46,432 bases of DNA from Curtobacterium pusillum (GCF_013359865.1 NZ_JABMCE010000041.1:1-46432), one strand, 5' to 3'. Positions 34,216 through 42,479 are shown, counted from the first letter of the stretch. Notes: a model not told the origin generated them from the sequence alone. Translations and numbers: made by a program.

Positions 34216-34901
34216 CCGACACCGCTCCGCCCGACCCGATCAGGGTCGTCCTCGTCGACGACCAGGTACTCGTCCGTGCCGGGCTCCGTGCGCTCGTCGA
34301 CGCCGAGCCCGGGATGACCGTCGTCGGCGAGGCGGGTGACGGCGACGCCGCGGTGGACGCCGCACGGCGGGAACGTCCCGACGTCGTGCTCATGGACATC
34401 CGGATGCCGGGCACCGACGGGCTGGCGGCGACGCAGCGGATCTCGGCGGATCCCGAGCTCGCGCACGTCCACGTGGTCATCCTCACGACCTTCGAGGAGG
34501 ACGACTACGTGTTCGAGGCGATCCGGGGTGGCGCTGCCGGGTTCCTGGTGAAGGACACCGAACCCGCGGAACTGCTCCGCGCCGTCCGCACGGTGGTCGC
34601 GGGGGAGTCGCTGCTCTCGCCCCGTGCCACCCGCTCCCTGATCGAGGCGTACGCCACCCACGCGAAGCCGTCCTCCCTCGCGCCGGAGCTCGGCGTCCTG
34701 ACCGATCGCGAACGCCAGGTCATGCAGCTGGTCGCCGTCGGCCTGACGAACGCCGAGATCGCCGAGCGCCTCTTCGTCAGCCCGATGACGACGAAGACCC
34801 ACGTCTCCCGGGCGATGATCAAGCTCGGCGCCCGCGACCGCGCGCAGCTCGTCGTCTTCGCGTACGAGACCGGGCTCGTCACCCCGGGCTGGCAGCCCTG
34901 A
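34212..34901 (+). CDS. LuxR/NarL-family response regulator
   Basis: A 229-aa regulator. The receiver domain has the acidic pair at 16-17 (VLVDDQ), phospho-acceptor Asp62 (VLMDIRMPGTDG) and Lys114 (LVKD). The C-terminal LuxR helix-turn-helix spans about 165-225 (LTDRERQVMQLVAVGLTNAEIAERLFVS). GTG 34212 overlaps the kinase stop (GTGA), so the two are translated together. It is the obvious partner of the kinase and probably binds the palindrome at 32841-32864. Confidence 0.94.
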   Translation: MTDTAPPDPIRVVLVDDQVLVRAGLRALVDAEPGMTVVGEAGDGDAAVDAARRERPDVVLMDIRMPGTDGLAATQRISADPELAHVHVVILTTFEEDDYVFEAIRGGAAGFLVKDTEPAELLRAVRTVVAGESLLSPRATRSLIEAYATHAKPSSLAPELGVLTDRERQVMQLVAVGLTNAEIAERLFVSPMTTKTHVSRAMIKLGARDRAQLVVFAYETGLVTPGWQP

Positions 34902-34917
34902 GCGCCGTCGAAGCGCT

Positions 34918-34937
34918 TGGTATCGGTGGTGATACCA
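34918..34937. promoter_or_regulatory. Autoregulatory operator of the RHH/Doc pair
   Basis: TGGTATC (34918-34924) and GATACCA (34931-34937) form a perfect 7-bp inverted repeat with a 6-bp spacer. It overlaps the -10 hexamer TACCAT (34933-34938), which is seven bases before ATG 34946. A bound antitoxin dimer would block the promoter. Confidence 0.65.
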
Positions 34938-34945
34938 TCGAGCGC

Positions 34946-35149
34946 ATGGCGATGACCCTTCGGCTCGACGACGCGGAGACGAGCGCGCTCCGCAGGCGTG
35001 CGGATCTCGAAGAGCGTTCGATGCAGGAGATCGCACGTGCGGCGATCCGCGAGTACATCGAGCACCACAGTCGCGCCGACCTCATCGACGGCGTCCTCGA
35101 CCGCGAGCTTCCGCGCTTCGCCGAAGCGCTCGATCGTCTCGGACGGTGA
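34946..35149 (+). CDS. Ribbon-helix-helix antitoxin-like protein
   Basis: A 67-aa protein with an N-terminal ribbon-helix-helix fold (MTLRLDDAETSALRRRADLEERSMQEIARAAIREYI) and a C-terminal tail that could bind the toxin. The stop overlaps the GTG of the Doc-like gene (GTGA), typical of a type II toxin-antitoxin pair. It probably binds the inverted repeat over its own promoter and looks leaderless. Confidence 0.85.
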   Translation: MAMTLRLDDAETSALRRRADLEERSMQEIARAAIREYIEHHSRADLIDGVLDRELPRFAEALDRLGR

Positions 35150-35526
35150 TCCACCTCACCACCGACGAGGCCCTCCACGTCGCCCGTCGGACACTCGGCG
35201 ACGCCTTCGTCCTCCGGGACGTCGGACTGCTCGAAGCAGCGGTCGCCCGAGCGGCCACCTCCGTCGGCGGCCAGGATGCGTACCCGTCCGTGCTCGAGAA
35301 AGCGGCCGCCCTCGTGCACTCGGTCGTGCGCAACCACGCGCTGGTCGACGGGAACGAGCGGCTCGGCCTCATGCTGCTCGTCGTGTTCCTCGGGGTGAAC
35401 GGGCGCCGGCTCTCGGCGAACAACGACGAGGCGTACGAGCTCATCGTCGCGATCGCGGACGGGCGTCTCGACTCGGTCCCGGACATCTCGGATGCCCTGA
35501 CCGAACTGGTCGAAGCCGCGGACTGA
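35146..35526 (+). CDS. Doc-like Fic toxin (degenerate active-site motif)
   Basis: A 126-aa Fic/Doc-fold protein of death-on-curing toxin size. The motif reads HALVDGNERL at residues 64-73, where Doc proteins usually have HxFxx(A/G)NKR; Glu71 replaces the usual Lys and Leu66 the usual Phe. His64, Asp68, Asn70 and Arg72 are kept. Doc phosphorylates EF-Tu, and a charge reversal in its phosphate-binding loop could weaken or change that activity. Paired with the upstream antitoxin by GTGA overlap. The following gap (35527-35578) shows no clear terminator. Confidence 0.85.
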   Translation: MIHLTTDEALHVARRTLGDAFVLRDVGLLEAAVARAATSVGGQDAYPSVLEKAAALVHSVVRNHALVDGNERLGLMLLVVFLGVNGRRLSANNDEAYELIVAIADGRLDSVPDISDALTELVEAAD

Positions 35527-35578
35527 CGCCGCTTCGCCACGGCGCACCGGCACCTGCCCCGAGCAACCGCCCCCGCGC

Positions 35579-37081
35579 TCAGAGCTTGAAGGTCGCCTTC
35601 GGGATGTCGGACACGATGCGCCGCGCCGTCCGTACCGCGTCCTCCTCGGACATCTCGTGCGTGACCACGAGCGACGCGAGGTAGGCCGCGTCCGCCCGTC
35701 GCGCCATGTCGTGCCGGGCCGGGATCGAGCAGTACGCCCGGGTGTCGTCGATGAACCCGGAGGTCTTCGTGAACGACGCCGAGTCCGTGATCGCCGACCG
35801 GTACCGTCCGATCGCCGCGGGGGTGTCGATGAACCACCAGGGAGCGCCCGCGTACACGGCGGGGTAGAAGCCGGCGAGGGGACCGATCTCCCGCGAGAAA
35901 ACGGTCTCGTCGACGGTGAACAGCACGAGGTGGAACCCGGGCGCGGTCCCGAAGGACTCGAGCAACGGCCTGAGGGGTGACGTGAAGGACCCGACGGCGG
36001 GCAGGTCGTGCCCGGTGTCCGGCCCGAAGCGCTCGAGCGTGGGGGTGTGGTGGTTCCGGTGCACCCCGGGGTGGAGCTGCATGACGAGGCCGTCCTCGAC
36101 GCTCATCTCGGCCCACCGGTAGAGCATGTCGTGCCGGTACGCGGTGGCCTCCGCTGCGGTCACGGCGGACGGCCCCTGCAGCGCTGCGGTGTGGATGCGC
36201 GCGCGCTCCGCGGGCGACAGCGGCGTCGACCCGGCGTCGAGCACGCCGGTGTCCGTGGCGGTCGCACCGTGCTCGATGAAGTACCGGCGACGTGCGCGCA
36301 GTGCCGCCAGCAGGCCGTCGTGGTTTCCCGTGTCGATGCCGGCGGCCTCGCCGATCGACGCGACCACGTGCCTCCAGTCCGACCGCGACGGGTCGAAGAC
36401 CGCATCGGCTCGGAAGGTGGGGACGACCCGGCCGGTGAAGGTGGGATCGGCGGCGAGTCGGGCGTGCGCGGCGAGGTCGGCGGTGGGGTCGTCGGTGGTG
36501 GCGAGGACCTCGATGCCGAAGGCGTCGAAGAGGGCGCGCGGACGCATCCGCGGCTGCTCCAGCAGCGAGGCGATGTGGTCGTACTGCTCGTCCGCGTTCG
36601 CGGCCGACGGCTGCTCCGTCAGCCCGAAGACGTCGTGCAGCTCGGTCTCGAACCAGTAGCGGACGGGGGTGCCGAGGAAGTCGTCCCAGTGCTCGGCGAG
36701 CGTCCGCCAGATCTCACGGCCTGGCGGGGCCGGCTCAGCGGCATCGCGCCAGCGATGCGCCGGTTCCGCCGGGCGAGCCTGCGAGCCCGGATCGGGTCGG
36801 CTCCCCGACAGGTCGACGCGACCCAGCGCCTCCAGTCCGACGCCGTTCGCGTGCAGGAGCCGCAGGACGTAGTGGTCGGGAGTGATGAGCAGCGACGCGG
36901 GGTCGGCGAACGGCTGGTCGTCGGCGATGAGGGCCGCGTCGACGTGCCCGTGGGGCGAGATGATCGGTGCGTCCTCGACCGCGCCGTAGATGGTCCGCGC
37001 GACCGCGCGCGCTCCCGGATCGGCGGCGAAGAGCCGGTCGGGGTGCGGGGCGAGCGGGGTGGCGGTACTGGTGCGGGTCAT
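35579..37081 (-). CDS. uxaC: Glucuronate isomerase
   Basis: A 500-aa uronate isomerase (amidohydrolase fold) converting D-glucuronate to D-fructuronate (or galacturonate to tagaturonate). Seen: metal motif SPHGHVDA at 42-49, the EVLATTDDPTADL segment, LVLFTVDETVFSRE and the C-terminal GFIDDTRAYCSIPARHD. AAGGAG precedes the ATG. It is about 30 residues longer than typical because of a Pro/Arg/Ala-rich stretch at about residues 92-120 containing a DNA palindrome. Follows the LacI gene by 50 bases on the same strand. Confidence 0.93.
   Translation of the reverse strand: MTRTSTATPLAPHPDRLFAADPGARAVARTIYGAVEDAPIISPHGHVDAALIADDQPFADPASLLITPDHYVLRLLHANGVGLEALGRVDLSGSRPDPGSQARPAEPAHRWRDAAEPAPPGREIWRTLAEHWDDFLGTPVRYWFETELHDVFGLTEQPSAANADEQYDHIASLLEQPRMRPRALFDAFGIEVLATTDDPTADLAAHARLAADPTFTGRVVPTFRADAVFDPSRSDWRHVVASIGEAAGIDTGNHDGLLAALRARRRYFIEHGATATDTGVLDAGSTPLSPAERARIHTAALQGPSAVTAAEATAYRHDMLYRWAEMSVEDGLVMQLHPGVHRNHHTPTLERFGPDTGHDLPAVGSFTSPLRPLLESFGTAPGFHLVLFTVDETVFSREIGPLAGFYPAVYAGAPWWFIDTPAAIGRYRSAITDSASFTKTSGFIDDTRAYCSIPARHDMARRADAAYLASLVVTHEMSEEDAVRTARRIVSDIPKATFKL
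36741..36758. repeat. Palindrome inside uxaC
   Basis: GCATCGC (36741-36747), spacer GCCA, GCGATGC (36752-36758): a perfect inverted repeat inside the extra segment of uxaC. Flanking GC-rich DNA adds imperfect pairing, as in in-frame palindromic insertion elements. Confidence 0.6.
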
Positions 37082-37096
37082 CGTCGACTCCTTCAG

Positions 37097-37129
37097 GACG
37101 GGTGTGGGACGGGTGCGGGACGGGTGCGG
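37097..37129. repeat. Three 11-bp tandem repeats between LacI and uxaC
   Basis: GACGGGTGTGG followed by two copies of GACGGGTGCGG, filling most of the 50-base gap between the LacI stop (37132) and the uxaC start (37081). The ribosome site of uxaC lies just beyond it. Confidence 0.9.
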
Positions 37130-37131
37130 GC

Positions 37132-38169
37132 TCAGGTCGCGCGTGGCGTGGGACCGGTGGACTCGCGGACGGTCAGGTGGGTGGGCAGCGCGACGGCGCC
37201 GCTCATGTGCTCGCCGGGCAGTTCGTCGGCGGGGATGGCGCCGAGACGGCCGAGGAGCATCCGGATCGCGACCCTCCCGGCGCGCTCGATGGGTGACGTC
37301 ATCGTGGTGAGCGGGGGGTTGCAGAAGTCGGCGCCGAAGATGTCGTCGCAGCCGACGATGCTCATGTCCTCGGGGACGCGGACGCCGCGCTCCCGCAGCC
37401 GGGCGAGCATGCCGATCGCGATGAGGTCGTTGAACGCGATGCACGCGGTGACCCCGGCGTGGACGGCGGCGTCGGCAGCGGCCGCTCCGGAGTCGACGAA
37501 GGGCGCGTGCGGGCCGATCCGGGCGACGCGCACGCCGAGCCGCTTGGCGACGCCGATGAGCGCCTTCCACCGGCGTTCGTTCGACCACGAGCTGTCCGGG
37601 CCTGCGACGTAGAGGACGTCCCGGTGTCCGAGCGACACGAGGTGCTGCACGGCCTGCTCGACCCCGCCCGGGGTGTCGATGAGGACGGAGGGCACTCCGG
37701 CGGGCCGCCGGTTCACGACGACGAGCGGCGTCCGTTCGGCGAACCGGGCGATCTGTGCGTCGGACAGACGCGACGCGGTGAGCACGGCGCCGTCGGCCTT
37801 CCCGACGATCGCACTGAGGGCCGCCATCTCGGCGTCGGCGGACTCCTCGGTGTCGACGAGGAGCTGCGTCCACCCGGCCCCGGCGAGCTGGTGCTGCGTG
37901 CCGCGGATGACGTCGAAGTAGAAGGGGTTCGTGATGTCCGACACCAGGACGGCGACCGCCCGGGTCCGGCCGGACGTGAGGGCGCGGGCCTGCGAGTTCG
38001 GGACGTAGCCGAGGTCCCGGGCCACCTGCTGGATGCGCTGCTGCGTCGCCTGGTTGACACGGTCGGGCAGGGACAGTGCACGCGACACGGTCGACGGGGC
38101 GACGCCGGTCGCCTGGGCGATGTCGCGGATCGTCACCCGCCGGGACGTGTCGGTGTCTGCGCTGCTCAC
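37132..38169 (-). CDS. LacI-family repressor of the hexuronate locus
   Basis: A 345-aa LacI regulator. The helix-turn-helix VTIRDIAQATGVAPSTVSRAL is near residues 12-32, followed by the hinge helix (NSQARALTSGRTRAVAVLVSD) and a sugar-binding domain. GTG 38169 is favoured because the minus-strand TAGGTT lies seven bases upstream (leaderless pattern); ATG 38190 would give a longer form. It forms an operon with uxaC and is divergent from the transporter/uxuB/manD operon. It probably binds the TGGCAAC half-sites at 38191-38227 and responds to a uronate or an intermediate. Confidence 0.88.
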   Translation of the reverse strand: MSSADTDTSRRVTIRDIAQATGVAPSTVSRALSLPDRVNQATQQRIQQVARDLGYVPNSQARALTSGRTRAVAVLVSDITNPFYFDVIRGTQHQLAGAGWTQLLVDTEESADAEMAALSAIVGKADGAVLTASRLSDAQIARFAERTPLVVVNRRPAGVPSVLIDTPGGVEQAVQHLVSLGHRDVLYVAGPDSSWSNERRWKALIGVAKRLGVRVARIGPHAPFVDSGAAAADAAVHAGVTACIAFNDLIAIGMLARLRERGVRVPEDMSIVGCDDIFGADFCNPPLTTMTSPIERAGRVAIRMLLGRLGAIPADELPGEHMSGAVALPTHLTVRESTGPTPRAT

Positions 38170-38176
38170 GATGCCG

Positions 38177-38182
38177 AACCTA
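38177..38182 (-). promoter_or_regulatory. -10 element of the leaderless LacI gene
   Basis: TAGGTT on the minus strand, seven bases before GTG 38169; TANNNT pattern. Confidence 0.45.
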
Positions 38183-38190
38183 GGCATGGC

Positions 38191-38227
38191 TGGCAACAAG
38201 TGGCAACCGATTGCCGGAGTGTTGCCA
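38191..38227. promoter_or_regulatory. Nested LacI-type operators in the hexuronate divergent promoter
   Basis: An inner palindrome GGCAA-CCGA-TTGCC (38202-38215) lies inside an outer inverted repeat, TGGCAAC (38191-38197) and GTTGCCA (38221-38227), with nearly the same centre. All four half-sites share GGCAA. It sits just upstream of the LacI -10 and about 100 bases before the transporter operon start, so one repressor could control both directions. Confidence 0.65.
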
Positions 38228-38323
38228 ACGCGGAACAGTGGTGGCCACGCCGGAGGCAACGCAGCCCGGTGCCCGGGATGCAGCGTCGCTCCCGGGTGGA
38301 GGTCTCGAGGAGGAAACCCCCGC

Positions 38324-39682
38324 ATGAGCACAGGAAGACTCAGGACACGCACCCTGATCGGTGCCGTGGCCGTGGTCGCCCTCGCCGCACTGTCCCTGCA
38401 GGGATGCGCTGTGGTGAACGGCAGCGGCGACGACCCGAACACCCTCCGCGTCATGATGGGCGCGGACACCACCTACCCCAAGGAACGCAAGCAGTGGCAG
38501 CAGGACGTCGCCGCCGAGTTCAAGCGCACCACCGGAGCGAACGTCCAGTGGGAGACCTACGCCTCCGCGCAGGAGGAGCTCACCGCGATCCAGACGAGCG
38601 TCATCTCCGGGCAGGGTCCCGACGTCTACGCGATCGGCAGCACGTTCACCCCCACCGCGTACGCCACCGGCGCGTTCGTCGAGATGGGGAAGAAGGAGTG
38701 GAAGGCCGTCGGCGGGAAGGACCAGTTCGATCCGGCGTCGTTCGGCATCTCCGGCCCGAGCACCTCGAAGCAGATCGGCATCCCGTTCGCCAGCCGCCCG
38801 TTCGTGATGGCGGTCAACAAGGAGCTGCTCGCGCAGGCCGGCATCGACTCGATGCCCACGACCTGGGACGAACTCACCGAGGACGCGAAGGCCACGACCA
38901 CCGGTGACCACCACGGCATGGCGATCGCCTACGCCGACGGCTTCGACCCGTGGAAGTTCATCTGGGGCATGGCGCAGAACGCCGGCAACACGATCGTGTC
39001 GAAGAGCGGGAGGGCCGAGATCGACACCCCGGCGGTGCAGAACGCCTACCGCACCTACTTCGACTGGGTGACGAAGGACGGCGTCGTCGACAAGGCCGCG
39101 ATCGGGTGGAACAACGCGCAGGCGCTCGCGCAGTTCACCGAGGGCAAGGCCGCGTTCTTCCCGATGACGACCACCACGGCGATCAACTCCTTCACGGGCA
39201 CCCCGGTCGACGGGAAGTACGAGTTCGCCCTGCTGCCGACCGTGCCGCCCGGCGCGACCGAACGACCGAGCAACGGCATCGAGGCGGCGAGCATCCTCTC
39301 GGGTGACAACTGGGTCGTGGCCGACTACGGCACGAAGCAGGACCTGTCGTTCGACTTCATCAAGCAGCTCAGCACGCCGAAGGCCCAGCTCGAGTACTAC
39401 AAGCTCTTCGGCAACCTGCCGACCAACGCTGAGGCAGCCGGGCAGCTCGCAGCCGCCAACCCACAGCTGAAGCCCATCATCGACGCCGGCAAGCTCTCCA
39501 AGCCGACCGCGTTCACCGGGGCCTGGTCGGACATCCAGCTGGCCCTCGTCGACGTCGTCGTGCAGTCCATCCCGCAGCTCAAGGGCGGCGAGGTCACCGA
39601 CGATCAACTCCGGAAACGCCTGCGGGACGCGCAGGAGGACGCGCAGTCCACGTTGAACCGCCAGAAGAACGGAGGCCTGTGA
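38324..39682 (+). CDS. Sugar/uronate ABC transporter substrate-binding lipoprotein
   Basis: A 452-aa family 1 extracellular solute-binding protein. Signal peptide with basic residues (MSTGRLRTRT), a hydrophobic core and lipobox LSLQGC with Cys near residue 28. The mature domain has the typical ISGQGPDVYAIGS and PFASRPFVMAVNKELL segments. GAGGAGGAAA precedes ATG 38324. First gene of an operon continuing with two permeases and hexuronate enzymes, so glucuronate, aldouronic acids or glucuronides are likely ligands; this is from context only. Confidence 0.9.
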   Translation: MSTGRLRTRTLIGAVAVVALAALSLQGCAVVNGSGDDPNTLRVMMGADTTYPKERKQWQQDVAAEFKRTTGANVQWETYASAQEELTAIQTSVISGQGPDVYAIGSTFTPTAYATGAFVEMGKKEWKAVGGKDQFDPASFGISGPSTSKQIGIPFASRPFVMAVNKELLAQAGIDSMPTTWDELTEDAKATTTGDHHGMAIAYADGFDPWKFIWGMAQNAGNTIVSKSGRAEIDTPAVQNAYRTYFDWVTKDGVVDKAAIGWNNAQALAQFTEGKAAFFPMTTTTAINSFTGTPVDGKYEFALLPTVPPGATERPSNGIEAASILSGDNWVVADYGTKQDLSFDFIKQLSTPKAQLEYYKLFGNLPTNAEAAGQLAAANPQLKPIIDAGKLSKPTAFTGAWSDIQLALVDVVVQSIPQLKGGEVTDDQLRKRLRDAQEDAQSTLNRQKNGGL

Positions 39683-40668
39683 TGACGCAGGTCCGCCCAC
39701 ACGGCAAGACGCCGCTGTACAAGCGCGAGCGTCCGCTCTGGATGCTCCTGCCCGGCGGCGTCCTCATGCTCGCCGTCATCGTCGTACCGCTCCTGGTGGG
39801 CGTGTACATCGCGATGCTCGACCTCGACCAGTACACGCTCCGGCAGTGGTTCAGCGCCCCGTTCGTCGGCCTCGCGAACTTCGCCGAGGCGTTCACGAAC
39901 TCGCCGCTGCTGCACTCCGTCTGGATCTCGGCGTCGCTCTCGGTGCTCGTCACCGCGGTCACCGTCCCGATCGGCGTCGCCGCAGCGATCTCCACCCAGA
40001 ACCGGTTCCCGGGTCGCGGACTCGTCCGGTCGATCTACCTCATCCCGTACGTGCTCCCGGCGTTCGTCGTCGGCACGTTCTTCCGGACGATGCTCCAGCC
40101 GCAGGGCGTCGTGAACTCGATCCTGCACACCGACGTCCTCTGGCTGAACGGCTCGGCCTCGTACTGGGCGCTCGCCGGCGTCATGGTGTGGACGAGCTGG
40201 CCGTTCGTCTACCTGCTCTCCCTCGCCGGACTGCAGGCCGTCGACAACGAGGTGCACGAGGCGGCCGCGCTCGACGGGGTGACCTGGTGGGCGAAGCTGC
40301 GCTACATCATCTTCCCGTACCTCCGCGGGCCGCTGTCCCTGGCGGTGATCATCGCGATCCTGCACAACATCAACAACTTCACCCTGCCGTTCGTCCTCTT
40401 CGGCATCCCGTTGCCGTCGAGCGTCGAGGTGATGCCCGTCCTGACGTACATCGCCAGCTTCCAGTCGTTCCGCTTCGGTCTCTCCGCAGCGATGGCGATC
40501 TGCTCGCTCGTGATCGTCGCCATCCCGCTGTTCGTCTACCTCCGGGCCGTCAAGCTCGACACCGGTGACGACGCGGGACCCAACCGGAAGCAGCGTCGCG
40601 CCGACCGACGCACGCTCGCGGCCGCCGCCCCCGCCGCGGTCGCCGACATCGACGGAGCCCGAGCATGA
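39682..40668 (+). CDS. Sugar ABC transporter permease, MalF type
   Basis: A 328-aa inner-membrane permease with six membrane segments and the EAA loop VDNEVHEAAALDGVTWW near residues 190-206. ATG 39682 overlaps the binding-protein stop by one base (TGATG), and GGAGG lies six bases before it; GTG 39679 is the alternative. The C-terminus is Ala/Arg-rich. It pairs with the next permease; no ATPase gene is present. Confidence 0.9.
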   Translation: MTQVRPHGKTPLYKRERPLWMLLPGGVLMLAVIVVPLLVGVYIAMLDLDQYTLRQWFSAPFVGLANFAEAFTNSPLLHSVWISASLSVLVTAVTVPIGVAAAISTQNRFPGRGLVRSIYLIPYVLPAFVVGTFFRTMLQPQGVVNSILHTDVLWLNGSASYWALAGVMVWTSWPFVYLLSLAGLQAVDNEVHEAAALDGVTWWAKLRYIIFPYLRGPLSLAVIIAILHNINNFTLPFVLFGIPLPSSVEVMPVLTYIASFQSFRFGLSAAMAICSLVIVAIPLFVYLRAVKLDTGDDAGPNRKQRRADRRTLAAAAPAAVADIDGARA

Positions 40669-41618
40669 GCGCCTTCAGCACCACGAAGACCCGTCCGACC
40701 GCCACGCTCACCGAGAGCATCATCGCACCGCGGACGGGTGGCCGCCGACCGAGGCGCCCGTACGACACCGACGTCACGCGGCTCCTGCCGCGCTGGCTGC
40801 TCATCGTCGTCATCGCCGTGATCATCGCGTTCATCGCCGTCCCGGTGCTCTACATCCTGTTCGGCTCGGTGAACTCCGACGTCGCCGTCGCTCGCGGCGA
40901 GTACTTCCCCTCCGAGTTCACGCTGTCGAACTACGTGGAGATCTGGTCGACCGTCGCGCTCGGTTCGGGTCTGCTCAACAGCATCCTGACCGCCGGTGCG
41001 GTCGCCGTCGCGAGTGCGGCGCTCGCCGTGTCCACCGCGTACGTGCTCGTGCGCTTCCGGTTCCTCGGCCGCCTGACGATCCTCCGCGGGCTCCTCGCCC
41101 TGCAGTCGATCCCCGGCACGCTCCTGCTGCTGCCCGTGTTCGTGGTGTTCTCGAACATCGCGAGCGCGACCGGTGTGCAGATCATCGGCACCCGCTGGGG
41201 CCTGTTCGTCACCTACCTGACGTTCGCCCTGCCGTTCTCGACCTGGGTGATGGTGACGTACCTCCGCGGCCTGCCGAAGGAACTCGAGGAGGCCGCCCGC
41301 ATCGACGGCGCGTCCAGCGGCCGGATCCTGCGGAGCGTCGTGCTCCCGCTGTCCTGGCCGGGCATCGTCGTGTCGGCGATCTTCGCGTTCCTGCTCGGCT
41401 GGAACGACGTCCTGTTCTCGACGATCATCACGACGCCGAACACCCGCACGGTGGCCGTGGTCCTGCAGGTGCTCGGCACCACCCAGGAGGGCGGCGCCGT
41501 CCCGATCTACGGCCAGATGATGGCCGCCTCGATCGTGTGCGCGGTCCCGGTCGTCGCGCTCTACCTCATCTTCCAGCGCTACCTGGTCGGCGGCTTGACC
41601 GCCGGCTCCGTCAAGTAG
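40665..41618 (+). CDS. Sugar ABC transporter permease, MalG type
   Basis: A 317-aa inner-membrane permease with six membrane segments starting near residue 43 after a long polar N-terminus. The EAA loop LPKELEEAARIDGASSG is near residues 205-221. The ATG overlaps the preceding stop (ATGA). It completes the channel of the second transporter in the window. Confidence 0.9.
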   Translation: MSAFSTTKTRPTATLTESIIAPRTGGRRPRRPYDTDVTRLLPRWLLIVVIAVIIAFIAVPVLYILFGSVNSDVAVARGEYFPSEFTLSNYVEIWSTVALGSGLLNSILTAGAVAVASAALAVSTAYVLVRFRFLGRLTILRGLLALQSIPGTLLLLPVFVVFSNIASATGVQIIGTRWGLFVTYLTFALPFSTWVMVTYLRGLPKELEEAARIDGASSGRILRSVVLPLSWPGIVVSAIFAFLLGWNDVLFSTIITTPNTRTVAVVLQVLGTTQEGGAVPIYGQMMAASIVCAVPVVALYLIFQRYLVGGLTAGSVK

Positions 41619-41642
41619 CGCCACGCTCACGAAGGGAATGCA

Positions 41643-42479
41643 ATGACCCAGCTCAGTTGGGAGCTCTCCGGCTTCGGCGACGAGATCGACGCCGACCCGG
41701 CGATCCAGGTGGCGGTCCTCCAGGCGCTGGGGGCCAGCGCCATCGAGGTCCGCAGCGCATGGGGGGTGAACGTCGTCGACCTCGACGAGGACCAGCTCGC
41801 CGGCCTCCACCGCCTGTTCGAGGAACGCGGGCAGAACGTTTCCGCCATCGCCTCCCCGATCGGCAAGGTGCCCGTCGACGAACCCGTCGAGCACGAGGTG
41901 CGCCGCCTCGAACGTGCGATCGCCGCCGCGCACGCGCTCGGTACCACCAACATCCGCATCTTCTCGTTCTACTTCGAGGGACGGCAGCCGGAAGACGTCC
42001 GCGACGACGTCCTCGTCCGGATGCGGGCCCTCGCCGACCTCGCGTCGCGCGAGGGGGTCACGCTCCTGCACGAGAACGAGAAGGACATCTACGGCGACGT
42101 GCCCTCGCGCGTGCTCGACATCGTCGAGAGCGTCGGATCGTCCTCGCTCCGGCTCGCGTGGGACAACGCGAACTACGTGCAGTGCGGCGTCAAGCCGTTC
42201 ACCGACGGGTGGACGCAGCTCGCGCCGTACGTCGACTACCTGCAGGTCAAGGACGCCCTCGCCGCCGACTCCTCCGTCGTCCCGGCGGGCGAGGGCGACG
42301 GCGAACTCGTGGAGACGCTGACCGCCCTCCGCGACGCCGGGTACGCCGGCTACGCCTCCCTCGAACCGCACCTCAGCGACTTCACCCACCTCGGAGGGTT
42401 CTCCGGCCCCGCGGCGTTCGGCCGCGCCGGCCGCGCCCTCCGGAAGCTCACCGACCAGATCGGAGTCACCCTGCGATGA
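41643..42479 (+). CDS. TIM-barrel sugar phosphate isomerase/epimerase-like protein
   Basis: A 278-aa AP_endonuc_2/xylose isomerase-like TIM barrel. Probable metal ligands: Glu in LLHENEKDIYG, Asp/Asn in LAWDNANYVQ and Glu near the end in ASLEPHL. The IRIFSFYFEG strand is typical of the group seen with Gfo/Idh/MocA enzymes in uronate and inositol clusters. GAAGGGA lies just before the ATG. Stop and next ATG overlap. Reaction unknown; an isomerase, epimerase or lyase on a keto-uronate or keto-glycoside is plausible. Confidence 0.8.
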   Translation: MTQLSWELSGFGDEIDADPAIQVAVLQALGASAIEVRSAWGVNVVDLDEDQLAGLHRLFEERGQNVSAIASPIGKVPVDEPVEHEVRRLERAIAAAHALGTTNIRIFSFYFEGRQPEDVRDDVLVRMRALADLASREGVTLLHENEKDIYGDVPSRVLDIVESVGSSSLRLAWDNANYVQCGVKPFTDGWTQLAPYVDYLQVKDALAADSSVVPAGEGDGELVETLTALRDAGYAGYASLEPHLSDFTHLGGFSGPAAFGRAGRALRKLTDQIGVTLR

